From: Veillonella denticariosi JCM 15641
GTDB lineage: Bacteria; Bacillota; Negativicutes; Veillonellales; Veillonellaceae
Assembly (NCBI RefSeq): GCF_002959855.1
Contig: NZ_PPDB01000001.1
Span: 62,001 to 126,000 of the forward strand
Direction of reading: 5' to 3'
Length of the DNA: 64,000 bases
The position numbers were made by a program, and so were the translations under genes. How positions within the stretch are numbered: position 1 is the stretch's first letter; each line of letters opens with the position of its first letter. This document shows positions 16,977 to 25,903 of this stretch, one piece after another. The notes beneath the pieces are model-generated. The model had not been told where the DNA came from, did not search any database, and saw only the letters and a program-made list of their open reading frames with translations.

Positions 16977-17567
16977 ATGATACGAACAGGAACGGTGCAG
17001 CGCAGGACTGCAGAAACGGATATTATTGTGGAGCTTGCCCTCGACGGCAATCAGGCGAGCAGTATTTCGACGGGCATCGGCTTTTTTGATCATATGCTGA
17101 CACTCTTTGCGAAACATGGTCGCTTCGGGCTCGTTGTGAAAGCGAACGGCGACACATATGTTGATGCGCATCACACTGTTGAGGATGTGGGGCTTGCCTT
17201 GGGGCAGGCCTTGGTGAAAGTCTTGGGTGACAAGGTCGGCATCGAGCGTTACGGTGATGCGTGGGTACCTATGGATGAGGCTTTGACACAGGTTGTCGTT
17301 GATTTAAGCGGCCGGCCTTACCTCGTATTTCAAGGTGAATGGAGTACGCCCGTGCTGGGCGGGAACTTTGAAACGGAGTTGGTGGAGGACTTCTTTCAAG
17401 CTTTCGCCATGAGCGGCGCCATGAATTTACATGTGCGAAATCTTTACGGTCGCAATACTCATCACATTATTGAGAGTATGTTTAAAGCGACAGGACGTGC
17501 TTTGCGTAAGGCGGTAACTATCAATCTTGATATTGTCGGTGTTAATTCAACAAAAGGTACCATATAA
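16977..17567 (+). CDS. hisB: Imidazoleglycerol-phosphate dehydratase HisB
   Basis: Dehydrates imidazoleglycerol phosphate. The 196-residue, dehydratase-only form has [13 protein letters not shown] near residue 36, [17 protein letters not shown] near residue 62 with the metal-binding HHxxED motif, and the second metal motif [15 protein letters not shown] near 163. It lacks the N-terminal phosphatase of the enterobacterial HisB, which explains the need for the PHP phosphatase at 11996. GAGAGGATATC precedes the start. A 137-bp gap separates it from hisD. Confidence 0.95.
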   Translation: MIRTGTVQRRTAETDIIVELALDGNQASSISTGIGFFDHMLTLFAKHGRFGLVVKANGDTYVDAHHTVEDVGLALGQALVKVLGDKVGIERYGDAWVPMDEALTQVVVDLSGRPYLVFQGEWSTPVLGGNFETELVEDFFQAFAMSGAMNLHVRNLYGRNTHHIIESMFKATGRALRKAVTINLDIVGVNSTKGTI

Positions 17568-17606
17568 AAACGTATTAATTTATTTTATATAAGAATAGAG
17601 GTCATT

Positions 17607-18344
17607 ATGATTTTTCCGGCAATCGATTTGCAAAATGGCCGCAGTGTGCGCCTTTATAAGGGGGACTTTGCCCAAGAGACGGTTATTAATCCCGATCCGG
17701 TGGTGCAGGCTAAAGCGTATGAAGCCTCAGGTGTAGGGGCCCTGCATCTGGTGGATTTGGACGGCGCCAAGGCGGGTAAGCCCGTTAACGTGGATGTGGT
17801 GAAAGCAGTGCGTTCAGCTTTCACCGGCATTTTGGAGATAGGTGGCGGCATTCGCGATGAAGCGGCGGTGGATGCATATCTCTCGATAGGGGTAAATCGC
17901 ATTATTTTAGGCTCCGTGGCGCTGAAAAATCCGGAATTTACGAAGCGAATGTTGAAAAAATACGGCGCTGAGCGCATCGTTATTGGCGTGGACGGCAAAA
18001 ACGGAAAGGTTGCCGCCGAGGGTTGGCTCGATCAGTCGGACGTGGGAATGTCTGATCTTATCGAAATCATGGCTGAAGCCGGCGCGAAGTATTTTATCGT
18101 TACCGACGTGGATAGAGACGGTACGATGGAAGGAGCCAACGAAGACCTGTTGGGAGACTTACAGGCGAAGTTTCCGTCGGTGCGCATCATCGCATCCGGC
18201 GGTATTCGGAATATGACGGATATTGAGGCTTTGGAGGCGCGAGGTATCATGGATAGTGTCGTAGGTAAAGCGATTTACGAAGGGACAATTACGCTGGAGG
18301 CTATTGCGGAACGAAATCGATGCAGTGAATTGAATAGAAAATAA
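17607..18344 (+). CDS. hisA: ProFAR isomerase HisA
   Basis: Opens the ribose of ProFAR to give PRFAR in histidine synthesis. It is a 245-residue TIM barrel with catalytic Asp in FPAIDLQNGRSVRLYKGDF at the N-terminus, the phosphate-binding half-barrel repeats IGGGIRD near residue 80 and IASGGIRNM near 195, and the second catalytic aspartate in VTDVDRDGTMEG near 168. It is homologous to HisF, encoded next. AGAGG lies upstream of the ATG. Length and motifs are normal. Confidence 0.95.
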   Translation: MIFPAIDLQNGRSVRLYKGDFAQETVINPDPVVQAKAYEASGVGALHLVDLDGAKAGKPVNVDVVKAVRSAFTGILEIGGGIRDEAAVDAYLSIGVNRIILGSVALKNPEFTKRMLKKYGAERIVIGVDGKNGKVAAEGWLDQSDVGMSDLIEIMAEAGAKYFIVTDVDRDGTMEGANEDLLGDLQAKFPSVRIIASGGIRNMTDIEALEARGIMDSVVGKAIYEGTITLEAIAERNRCSELNRK

Positions 18345-18519
18345 ACGTCGTAATCAAAGATAGTAAATCGATGTGCCGAATAGCCGTAATGAATAGATGT
18401 AGCGAATAGCCGTAGTGATATAGATATAGTAAATCTATTGAATAGATGTTATAAATATAGCGAATAAGCGTAGAGAATAGACATAATAACTCGATGTATG
18501 CTCGATAGAAAGGAAAGGT
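18345..18519. repeat. Degenerate repeat spacer between hisA and hisF
   Basis: The 175-bp gap is made of loosely repeated words (gaatag, tagat, gccgtart) with a period near 26 bp. The best copies are at 18373-18398 and from 18399 (gtgccgaatagccgta then gtagcgaatagccgta). No frame, terminator or promoter was recognised. Confidence 0.5.
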
Positions 18520-19278
18520 ATGTTAGCAAAACGGATTATACCCTGTCTCGATGTGGATGACGGGCGCGTGAAAAAGGGTGTTAACTTTGTGAACCTTGTA
18601 GATGTGGGCAGTCCGGTGGGTATTGCGGCCTCTTATGAACAACAGCAGGCTGATGAACTTGTGTTTTTGGACATTACGGCTACCGTTGATGCCCGGACGA
18701 CCATGCGCGACGTTGTGCAGGATATTTCCGCAAAGGTTTTCATGCCCCTTACCGTGGGCGGAGGCATCAAGAGCGTTGAGGATATGACTGCTTTGCTGAA
18801 AGCCGGTGCCGATAAGGTATCCTTAAATTCGGCGGCGTTGGCTAATCCGCAGCTTATCAGCGAGGGTGCTCAAAAATTCGGTAATCAATGCATGGTAGTG
18901 GCTATTGACGTGAAAACCGATGAAGACACGGGCGAATGGTATGTATATACTCACGGGGGTCGTAATCGAACAGAGAAGAAGGCTCTTGAATGGGCAAAGG
19001 AAGCGGTATCGCGCGGTGCCGGTGAATTGTTGGTGACCAGCATGGATAAGGACGGCACAAAGTCGGGTTTTGATATTGCGTTATATAAGGCCATCGAATC
19101 GGTTGTGGATGTGCCGATTATCGCATCCGGCGGTGCCGGAACGGTACAGGACTTCGTGGATCTCTTTGAACAGACCGGTGTGACGGGGGCTCTGGCGGCA
19201 TCCATATTTCATTTCGGGGAGATCAAAATACCGGAACTCAAGGCGGAACTGAGAAAATGTGGTATTTCCGTACGGTAA
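18520..19278 (+). CDS. hisF: Imidazole glycerol phosphate synthase cyclase subunit HisF
   Basis: Uses ammonia from HisH to make imidazoleglycerol phosphate and AICAR. It is a 252-residue TIM barrel with catalytic Asp in [18 protein letters not shown] at the N-terminus, [11 protein letters not shown] near residue 82, [23 protein letters not shown] near 130, [12 protein letters not shown] with the second Asp near 175, and [12 protein letters not shown] near 203. AAAGGAAAGG precedes the ATG. Its partner HisH is four genes downstream. Confidence 0.96.
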   Translation: MLAKRIIPCLDVDDGRVKKGVNFVNLVDVGSPVGIAASYEQQQADELVFLDITATVDARTTMRDVVQDISAKVFMPLTVGGGIKSVEDMTALLKAGADKVSLNSAALANPQLISEGAQKFGNQCMVVAIDVKTDEDTGEWYVYTHGGRNRTEKKALEWAKEAVSRGAGELLVTSMDKDGTKSGFDIALYKAIESVVDVPIIASGGAGTVQDFVDLFEQTGVTGALAASIFHFGEIKIPELKAELRKCGISVR

Positions 19279-19339
19279 ATTTTAAAGTGCATACTAACAA
19301 ATGCTGTTTTCATAGCAGACATTTCAAGAGGAGGGTTTT

Positions 19340-19654
19340 ATGAAACCTGATTTTGATAAAGGTAACGGCCTTTTGCCGACGGTTGTGCAGGATATTCGTA
19401 CGAAGGAAGTTCTCATGGTGGCGTGGATGAATGAAGAAAGCTTTCACAAGACCCTGGAAACGAAGGAAACGTGGTTCTGGTCTAGGTCGCGGCAGGAGCT
19501 GTGGCACAAGGGCGGTACGAGCGGTCATGTGCAGCGCGTCGTGAAGATGGACCTCGATTGTGACGGGGATACGCTGCTCGTGCAGGTGGAACCGCAAGGG
19601 CCGGCCTGTCATACGGGGCGAATCAGTTGTTTCTTTAATGATATTGAGTTGTAG
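19340..19654 (+). CDS. hisI: Phosphoribosyl-AMP cyclohydrolase HisI
   Basis: Opens the purine ring of PR-AMP. The 104-residue monofunctional enzyme has [20 protein letters not shown] at the start, [20 protein letters not shown] near residue 45, and the metal-binding [11 protein letters not shown] and GPACHTG segments with the conserved cysteines. AGAGGAGGG lies just upstream. It is kept separate from HisE, the next gene, whereas many bacteria fuse them. Confidence 0.95.
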   Translation: MKPDFDKGNGLLPTVVQDIRTKEVLMVAWMNEESFHKTLETKETWFWSRSRQELWHKGGTSGHVQRVVKMDLDCDGDTLLVQVEPQGPACHTGRISCFFNDIEL

Positions 19655-19672
19655 AAAGCGTGGATGATATAG

Positions 19673-19999
19673 ATGGCACGGCAGACATTGAGCGAATTAT
19701 ACGAGATTATCAGGCGGCGTAAAGCGGAGCCGAAGGAAGGGTCCTATACGAATTATCTCTTTGATAAGGGGCTCGACAAGATTTTGAAAAAGGTAGGCGA
19801 AGAGGCGACAGAGGTTGTCATCGCCGCGAAGAACGAAAATCCGCAGGAGCTCATCTATGAAACGGCTGACGTATTGTATCACTTGTTGGTGCTGTTGGTG
19901 GAAAAAGAGATTCCTTACGAGGCGATTGAAGCCGAATTGGCGAGCCGCGAAGGGGTTGTGAGCAAGACCACGGATCGGCCGGAGATTACGAATTTATAA
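19673..19999 (+). CDS. hisE: Phosphoribosyl-ATP pyrophosphatase HisE
   Basis: Removes pyrophosphate from PR-ATP, the second step of the pathway. The 108-residue all-helical MazG-like enzyme has the metal-binding GEEATEVVIAAKNE near residue 42 and YETADVLYHLLVLL near 62. SYTNYLFDKGLDKILKKVGEEATE is typical of the family. It starts 18 bp after hisI. A weak ribosome site, AAAGCGTGG, precedes it. Confidence 0.94.
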   Translation: MARQTLSELYEIIRRRKAEPKEGSYTNYLFDKGLDKILKKVGEEATEVVIAAKNENPQELIYETADVLYHLLVLLVEKEIPYEAIEAELASREGVVSKTTDRPEITNL

Positions 20000-20032
20000 A
20001 ATCGGCAGAAGCGGTGTCGGAAAGGACAGATT

Positions 20033-21109
20033 ATGAAAGAGATTATTCGTACATTACAACCATATGTGCCGGAAGAGCCGGCGCAAGCGGTTAAAAGTCG
20101 CCTCGGGGTGGATCGTCTGGTGCGACTGTCGGCGAATGAAAATCCTTACGGTACATCTCCGGAGGTGCGCGAAGCGATTTTGTCCTATGTGACGCATAAT
20201 GATGCGAACTACTATCCGGACGGCAATGCGACGCCCTTGCGGACGAAGCTGGCGGAGTATTGGCAGGTTAAGCCGGAGCAGCTGGTCATCGGTGTCGGCC
20301 TCGATGAGGTCATCGCCATGGTCAACAAGACATTGATTAATGCGGGGGACTCCGTCGTGGTCAGCACGCCGGCTTTTTCGGAATACGCCTTGAACGGTCT
20401 TGTGGAAGGCGCCGAAATCCGTGAGGTGCCCGCTGATTTTGAAACGGGGCATTATGATTTCTCGTCCCTCGTGAAAGCGGTGGATCATACGACACGTCTC
20501 GTCTGGATCTGTAATCCTAATAATCCGACGGGAACGTATGAAGCGGTGGAAGATATTCGGCGATTTGTGGAAAATATACCGACAGATACGCTGGTTATCA
20601 TCGACGAAGCGTATATCGACTTTGTCACGTCCGTAGCGGTGCCGACGGCACGGGCTCTGCTTGATGAGTTTCCCAATGTAGCGATTATGCGCACTTTTTC
20701 AAAGGCCTACGGACTTGCAAACTATCGCGTAGGCTATATGATGGCGCCCGTGGAACTGGCTAATTACATCCAGACCATTCGCCTGCCGTATAACCTCAAC
20801 ACATTATCTCAGGTGGCGGCGGAGGCGGCTTTGGCAGATCAGGAATTTTTAGCGCGTACGGTATCTCAAAATGCGGCGGAACGGGATATATGGGAATCGC
20901 TCTTTGATGAACTGCGGATTCACTATTATAAAAGCGAAGCGAATTTTATCTTCTTTACCGTACCTGATGCGGACGGCTTAGCCGATGTATGGCTTTCGGC
21001 GGGGTATCAGGTGCGCCGGGGTCAGCGCCCGAATTGGTTGCGTCTCACCATCCCGGCCGCGCAGGACGGAGATAGAATGCGGGCTATTTTGCGCGAGTAT
21101 GTAGCATAA
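20033..21109 (+). CDS. hisC: Histidinol-phosphate aminotransferase HisC
   Basis: PLP-dependent transamination of imidazoleacetol phosphate with glutamate. It is a 358-residue class I/II aminotransferase with RLSANENPYGTSP near residue 31, ICNPNNPTGTY near 160, VIIDEAYIDF near 192, and the PLP lysine in TFSKAYGLANYRVGY near 223. GGAAAGGA precedes the ATG. It lies 33 bp after hisE in the operon. Confidence 0.95.
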   Translation: MKEIIRTLQPYVPEEPAQAVKSRLGVDRLVRLSANENPYGTSPEVREAILSYVTHNDANYYPDGNATPLRTKLAEYWQVKPEQLVIGVGLDEVIAMVNKTLINAGDSVVVSTPAFSEYALNGLVEGAEIREVPADFETGHYDFSSLVKAVDHTTRLVWICNPNNPTGTYEAVEDIRRFVENIPTDTLVIIDEAYIDFVTSVAVPTARALLDEFPNVAIMRTFSKAYGLANYRVGYMMAPVELANYIQTIRLPYNLNTLSQVAAEAALADQEFLARTVSQNAAERDIWESLFDELRIHYYKSEANFIFFTVPDADGLADVWLSAGYQVRRGQRPNWLRLTIPAAQDGDRMRAILREYVA

Positions 21110-21164
21110 ATAGAAATGTAGTATAAATGAGTATATAACGGTGGGCATCGGAAAGGAACACACC

Positions 21165-21779
21165 ATGATTGCCATAATTGATTATGATGCGGGAAATACA
21201 TTCAACGTTCAAAAGGCGTTGGCCTATATCGGGCTTGATGCGGTATTGACGGCCGATGCCGATACAATCGTACAGGCGGACGGCGTCATTCTGCCCGGCG
21301 TGGGCGCTTATGCGGCGGCCATGACCGTGTTGAAGGAACGAGGCCTTGTTGAGCCGCTTTTAGAGGTGGTAAAACAAAATATTCCTCTTCTCGGTATCTG
21401 TCTCGGCATGCAGCTATTGTTTGACGAATCCGAGGAATACGGACCTGCGCCGGGGCTTGGAATCATTCCGGGCGTTGTGAAAGCGATCCCTAGAGATATG
21501 GGGCTTCGCGTTCCTCATATGGGATGGAATCAGAATACTGTGCATCATCGGGAAAGTGTTTTCAGCGGCATCGATGGAGAATATACGTATTTTGTCCATT
21601 CATACTATGTGGATACCGATTCGAAATATATTACGTCTACCGCTGATTACGGCATGGCCGTGCCGGGGATTGTCGAGTGCGGTTCGGTATACGGTATGCA
21701 ATTTCATCCGGAGAAGAGCGGAGCCGTAGGACTTGATTTACTCCGCACATTTGGTAACATTACGAAGTTGATACAATAG
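21165..21779 (+). CDS. hisH: Imidazole glycerol phosphate synthase amidotransferase HisH
   Basis: Glutaminase subunit that feeds ammonia to HisF. The 204-residue class I amidotransferase has IIDYDAGNTFNVQKAL at the N-terminus, nucleophile Cys in LLGICLGMQLLFD near residue 79, and the His-Glu pair in GMQFHPEKSG near 182. ATG 21165 is preferred to an upstream in-frame GTG at 21141 because GGAAAGGA sits 7 bp before it. Last gene of the his operon, placed away from hisF, with a strong terminator after it. Confidence 0.95.
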   Translation: MIAIIDYDAGNTFNVQKALAYIGLDAVLTADADTIVQADGVILPGVGAYAAAMTVLKERGLVEPLLEVVKQNIPLLGICLGMQLLFDESEEYGPAPGLGIIPGVVKAIPRDMGLRVPHMGWNQNTVHHRESVFSGIDGEYTYFVHSYYVDTDSKYITSTADYGMAVPGIVECGSVYGMQFHPEKSGAVGLDLLRTFGNITKLIQ

Positions 21780-21816
21780 AATGTATAGTGACAGATATAA
21801 CCAGTTAAGCGTTAAG

Positions 21817-21853
21817 AAAAAGGCATTTTCCCGAAACGGGAGAATGCCTTTTA
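21817..21853 (+). terminator. Terminator of the histidine operon
   Basis: aaaaggcattttccc pairs with cgggagaatgcctttt around a GAAA tetraloop, ending in a T-run. It lies 38 bp after hisH. Confidence 0.9.
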
Positions 21854-22034
21854 TAATGCGTTTTTATCATAGCAAACTTTCAAAATGAGAAATCAATTAT
21901 TGACACATTTCTGATTAGTTATACAATTAACTTGTAAGTACAAAAGTATAGAGAGCCATAGTGGCATGGTAAAAATAGTTTTATTTGTTATATTCATATG
22001 TGCACCATGTCACGGGACAATTGGAGGTGTTTAT

Positions 22035-23867
22035 ATGGTTATGAATGGTATTTACTTAGTTATAGCCTCCGCGTGTATTCTAATTTTAGCGTACCGCTTT
22101 TATGGGGCTTTCATAGCGGCGAAGGTGCTCACCTTGGACCAGTATCGTCCGACGCCGGCTATGGTTCACAACGATGGTCACGATTATGTACCGACCAATA
22201 AATGGGTTACATTCGGTCATCACTTTGCGGCTATCGCCGGTGCAGGTCCTCTCGTAGGTCCTGTTATCGCAGCTCAGTTCGGGTATTTACCGGGCGCCTT
22301 ATGGATCCTGATCGGTTCCGTTGTGGCCGGTGCCGTACACGACATGGTTATTCTCTTCGCATCCGTTCGTTACGACGGCAAGTCTATTGCGGATATTGCG
22401 CGCGAAGAAATCAGCAAATGGGCCGGATTCGGTGCCATGCTTGCCACATTGTTCCTGTTGATTATCACCCTTGCGGGGATGGCCGTAGTGGTGGCTAATG
22501 CGTTGCATAACTCCCCTTGGGGCTTCTTCTCCGTATTCGCTACGATTCCGATTGCTATTTTTATCGGCATTTATTTGAAATGGTTGCGTCCCGGTAAAAT
22601 TCAGGAAGCCACCGTTATCGGTGTGGCTTTGATCTTTGCGGCTATTATTTATGGTCCGAACGTGGCTGCCAGCGAATATGCGCATTGGTTTACCTATGAT
22701 TTACAGACCATTGAAATCATGCTTGCTATTTACGGTTTTTTTGCAGCCGCACTTCCTGTATGGCTCTTGTTAGCACCTCGTGATTATTTATCTACATATC
22801 TTAAAATCGGTACTATCGGTGCATTGGCACTCGGTATTATCATCGTAATGCCTGAAATTCAGATGCCGGCCATCACTCCTTATATCTATGGCGGCGGTCC
22901 TGTGTTGAAAGGTTCCGTATTCCCTTATATTTTCATTACTATCGCCTGCGGTGCGTTATCCGGGTTCCATACTGTTATCGCTACCGGTACAACACCTAAG
23001 ATGCTTACTAATGAACGGGAAATTTTGCCTATCGGTTACGGTGCCATGTTGACGGAAGCATTCATCGCCATGATGGCTTTGATTGCGGCGACTGCATTGC
23101 ATCCTGATGATTATTTCGCAATTAACTCCACTGTGGAATCCTTTAAGGCGTTAGGCCTTCAGGTTCATGAATTGCCTAAATTGTCTGCAATGGTCGGCGA
23201 AGACTTGATGCATCGTCCTGGCGGTGCCGTATCCCTTGCTGTAGGGATGGCTCACATCTTCTCCAAATTACCTAACATGGATCATTTGATGGGCTATTGG
23301 TATCACTTCTGTATCATGTTTGAAGCTTTGTTCATCATGACATTGATCGATGCCGGTACACGTGTAGGTCGTTATTTACTTCAAGAACTGCTCGGTCATT
23401 TCTACCATAAATTCAACGATCAGCATTGGGCTCCCGGCGTGTACGGATGTGCTGCTTTGATTTGCGTATTGTGGGGTTACCTCGTATTGCAGGGGAACAT
23501 TGGTATCATTTGGCCTCTATTCGGTGTATCCAACCAATTGCTGGGCACCATGACATTGGCCGTAGGGACTACCGTTATTATGCGTCTCGGTCACAAGCGG
23601 TATGCATGGGTAACAGGTATTCCTTGTGTATTGATGGCTATCGTCGCTATTACGGCCGACTTTGAAAACGTATTCAACAGTTATATTCCCGCGGGCAAAT
23701 GGATTCTAGTGGCATTCAGTGCAGCTATGTTCCTTATGATCCTCATCGTATTGGTTGAGGCTGTTCGCAGCTGGATTCGCTTATCCGGTATTCCTCAAGA
23801 CTATCGCACTCAGGCTGAAATTGAGGCTGAAAGTCTTGTAAAATACGGCAAAGAAGCAAAAGCATAA
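22035..23867 (+). CDS. CstA-family peptide/pyruvate transporter
   Basis: 610-residue inner-membrane protein of the carbon-starvation CstA family, with about 16 hydrophobic segments. YVPTNKWVTFGHHFAAIAGAGPLVGPV near residue 40 is the family hallmark, as is CGALSGFHTVIATGTTPKML in the middle. Family members import peptides or pyruvate. ATG 22035 is chosen for GGAGG 7 bp upstream; the longer frame from 21966 would add a spurious hydrophobic leader. It is a single-gene unit with its own terminator. Confidence 0.92.
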   Translation: MVMNGIYLVIASACILILAYRFYGAFIAAKVLTLDQYRPTPAMVHNDGHDYVPTNKWVTFGHHFAAIAGAGPLVGPVIAAQFGYLPGALWILIGSVVAGAVHDMVILFASVRYDGKSIADIAREEISKWAGFGAMLATLFLLIITLAGMAVVVANALHNSPWGFFSVFATIPIAIFIGIYLKWLRPGKIQEATVIGVALIFAAIIYGPNVAASEYAHWFTYDLQTIEIMLAIYGFFAAALPVWLLLAPRDYLSTYLKIGTIGALALGIIIVMPEIQMPAITPYIYGGGPVLKGSVFPYIFITIACGALSGFHTVIATGTTPKMLTNEREILPIGYGAMLTEAFIAMMALIAATALHPDDYFAINSTVESFKALGLQVHELPKLSAMVGEDLMHRPGGAVSLAVGMAHIFSKLPNMDHLMGYWYHFCIMFEALFIMTLIDAGTRVGRYLLQELLGHFYHKFNDQHWAPGVYGCAALICVLWGYLVLQGNIGIIWPLFGVSNQLLGTMTLAVGTTVIMRLGHKRYAWVTGIPCVLMAIVAITADFENVFNSYIPAGKWILVAFSAAMFLMILIVLVEAVRSWIRLSGIPQDYRTQAEIEAESLVKYGKEAKA

Positions 23868-23885
23868 TAATTGAAAATTTAAATA

Positions 23886-23912
23886 AAAAGACGAGGTCTG
23901 ACCTCGTCTTTT
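23886..23912 (+). terminator. Terminator of the cstA-like gene
   Basis: A 12-bp perfect stem, aaaagacgaggt and acctcgtctttt, with a CTG loop and flanking A and T tracts, 19 bp after the stop. Confidence 0.9.
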
Positions 23913-24000
23913 CTTTTCCCTCAGTAATGTTTCATAGTCTCATTATTAACAGGTGCCGGGATAACAGTTTATTTTGATTGGACACCTTTAGCTGATGTTA

Positions 24001-24074
24001 TGAACAGGAGTGCCTATACCGGATAAGCGACTCAGCTTGCTTTGGAGCGCAGAAGGTATAGGCACTCCTGTTCA
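24001..24074. repeat. 20-bp perfect inverted repeat with 34-nt loop
   Basis: The arms 24001-24020 (tgaacaggagtgcctatacc) and 24055-24074 are exact reverse complements. No T-run follows, so it is not an obvious terminator. It lies 70 bp before the AsmA-like gene. The stem core GTGCCTATA recalls the long-loop hairpins at 12908 and 37751. Confidence 0.7.
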
Positions 24075-24144
24075 ATATAAATGTAGTAATATAGCGAGAC
24101 GAATCAAAATAAAACTTATACTTTCAACGTGCTATAATAGGGCT

Positions 24145-25764
24145 ATGAAACATTACATGCGTTCCTATTGGATAAAATATAAACAATTGTATAAGAAAGG
24201 AATCAAGGGGATTATCTTATTCCTTGCCATCGGCGGGATTGTATTTTTTATCCTCGCGACGATTGCCAGTCGTGGTATGGGCGTTATTTTCAACGAGGTT
24301 ATGGCTCGACAGACCATCATGCGCGGTACGGTTACGGTTGAAAGCTTATCCGCCACGCCGTGGGGAACGTTGTCCTTTACAGAGCTTGTCTGGAAGGATC
24401 CGGAAGGCCATGAACTGCTCAATGCACCGAGCGGTAAGATTCGCGTTAATATGTGGGATATCGTAACTCGAAATTTTAAGGCCTCCGCGGTGCGTGAAAT
24501 CCTGTTGGAGGATGCGGTGGTCGTTATTGATCTGGATGACAATAACCGTGTGGATTTTGTGCCTATGTCGCCGGATGTTACAAAACCTCTCAATGAGGTG
24601 GAACCGCGACCGAAAGCGCCGAAGAAAACGACGCAGGAACGGCAGGAGGAATTGGGTAAACGCGTCCGCAATTTTAATTGGCAGGGACAACATCTGGATG
24701 TGAAAATTGAGCTGCGCCATAATCAGCTGGAAATCTTTCAAAAAAACAGGCATTATGTGATGAAGGATGTAAATGCGAAAATTGACCTCGATAGCCATCG
24801 TGCTATGCGCATCGATTTGGAGACCGGCAAATTCGGCGGAACTGCTATCGGCGACGGACTCGTCATGAAAGGTCGTATCGATTTGAAGGATGTGTTGAAA
24901 CATCGCATGCCGCAACTGAATCTGCAGCTCGATATCAAGGGTGTGGATCCCGCATCCCTCGGGTTCGGTGATAATATTCATGATGCGATGACCTTGCTCA
25001 CAAAGGTGACGGGAGATTTAAATCGTCCTTATGCAAAGGGGCGCGTCACGATGCCGGTGTTGCATATTCCTGCACTTACCTTTGAAACTGTTGTAGGGGA
25101 TGTGACCTATCAAGACGGAAATTTAAATTTTGAAAATGTCAGCGCCAATGTGTATGGCGGCAAATTACAGGCGAAGGGCATATATAATCTCGATACCCGC
25201 GCCTATACCATTACGGGAACCGCGACGGATCTCGATAGCAGTATAGCCTTAAAAACGCCGGAGTTCGACGTTCCCGTATCGGCGAATTTGAACTTTAAAA
25301 GTGAAGGTAAGCCGCGAGATATGGAGGTGTGGGGGAATTTCTGGTCCGGCGAGGGCCATTATGTATTGATACCGATTAAGAGCATTACGGGAAACTTTCA
25401 CAATAAGGGGCGTCATTTATCCTTTAGTGATGTGAAAGTTAACACGAATGTCACCACAATTTCGACGGATGCCTTGCGTATCGATAATGGGGAGCTCACA
25501 CTGGGACCATTGAATATCACCTCTCATGGGGGCAGTAATTTCTTTATTTATGATGAAGATGAAATCGATAAGATGGATGCCAATATGGACCGGATTAAGA
25601 GCGGCATGGGGCAAGCCGGCGAAAATATGAAGCGCGCCTCCGAATCTGCAAAGGGTCTTGATAAGTCGGGCCTCACACCGCCGCCGGACATGAAGGAATC
25701 CGTGAAGGATTTAAAACGGGGGATAGATGATTTTAAAGAATCTGTTAATAGAAATCGTCATTAA
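24145..25764 (+). CDS. AsmA-like envelope protein
   Basis: 539-residue protein anchored by one N-terminal membrane segment (IKGIILFLAIGGIVFFILATIASRG begins near residue 23). A long beta-rich periplasmic region follows, of the AsmA/TamB-like repeat type (ESLSATPWGTLSFTELVW, NAPSGKIRVNMWDI, FENVSANVYGGKLQAKGIYNL). The C-terminal tail is Lys/Asp-rich and helical. Such proteins span the envelope of diderms and are linked to lipid transport, so the call fits a Negativicutes host. A TATAAT lies at 24133-24138, only 6 bp before the ATG, so the message could be nearly leaderless; ATG 24157 is an alternative start. Confidence 0.7.
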   Translation: MKHYMRSYWIKYKQLYKKGIKGIILFLAIGGIVFFILATIASRGMGVIFNEVMARQTIMRGTVTVESLSATPWGTLSFTELVWKDPEGHELLNAPSGKIRVNMWDIVTRNFKASAVREILLEDAVVVIDLDDNNRVDFVPMSPDVTKPLNEVEPRPKAPKKTTQERQEELGKRVRNFNWQGQHLDVKIELRHNQLEIFQKNRHYVMKDVNAKIDLDSHRAMRIDLETGKFGGTAIGDGLVMKGRIDLKDVLKHRMPQLNLQLDIKGVDPASLGFGDNIHDAMTLLTKVTGDLNRPYAKGRVTMPVLHIPALTFETVVGDVTYQDGNLNFENVSANVYGGKLQAKGIYNLDTRAYTITGTATDLDSSIALKTPEFDVPVSANLNFKSEGKPRDMEVWGNFWSGEGHYVLIPIKSITGNFHNKGRHLSFSDVKVNTNVTTISTDALRIDNGELTLGPLNITSHGGSNFFIYDEDEIDKMDANMDRIKSGMGQAGENMKRASESAKGLDKSGLTPPPDMKESVKDLKRGIDDFKESVNRNRH

Positions 25765-25903
25765 AATAAGTGTATGAATATAGGGATGACGTTGTATTAG
25801 ATGTTTTTAGCTTGGTAGAGTTGTGATAATATATAGTATATGACTATTATTTCTGTATATTTATATTTATTAATTAGCTGCAATGGACAAAAGGAGTGGT
25901 GTT

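Noticed and set aside
24010-24144. Longer N-terminus for the AsmA-like protein
   Set aside because: It would translate the 20-bp inverted repeat and run through the likely promoter; the membrane anchor starts after 24145.
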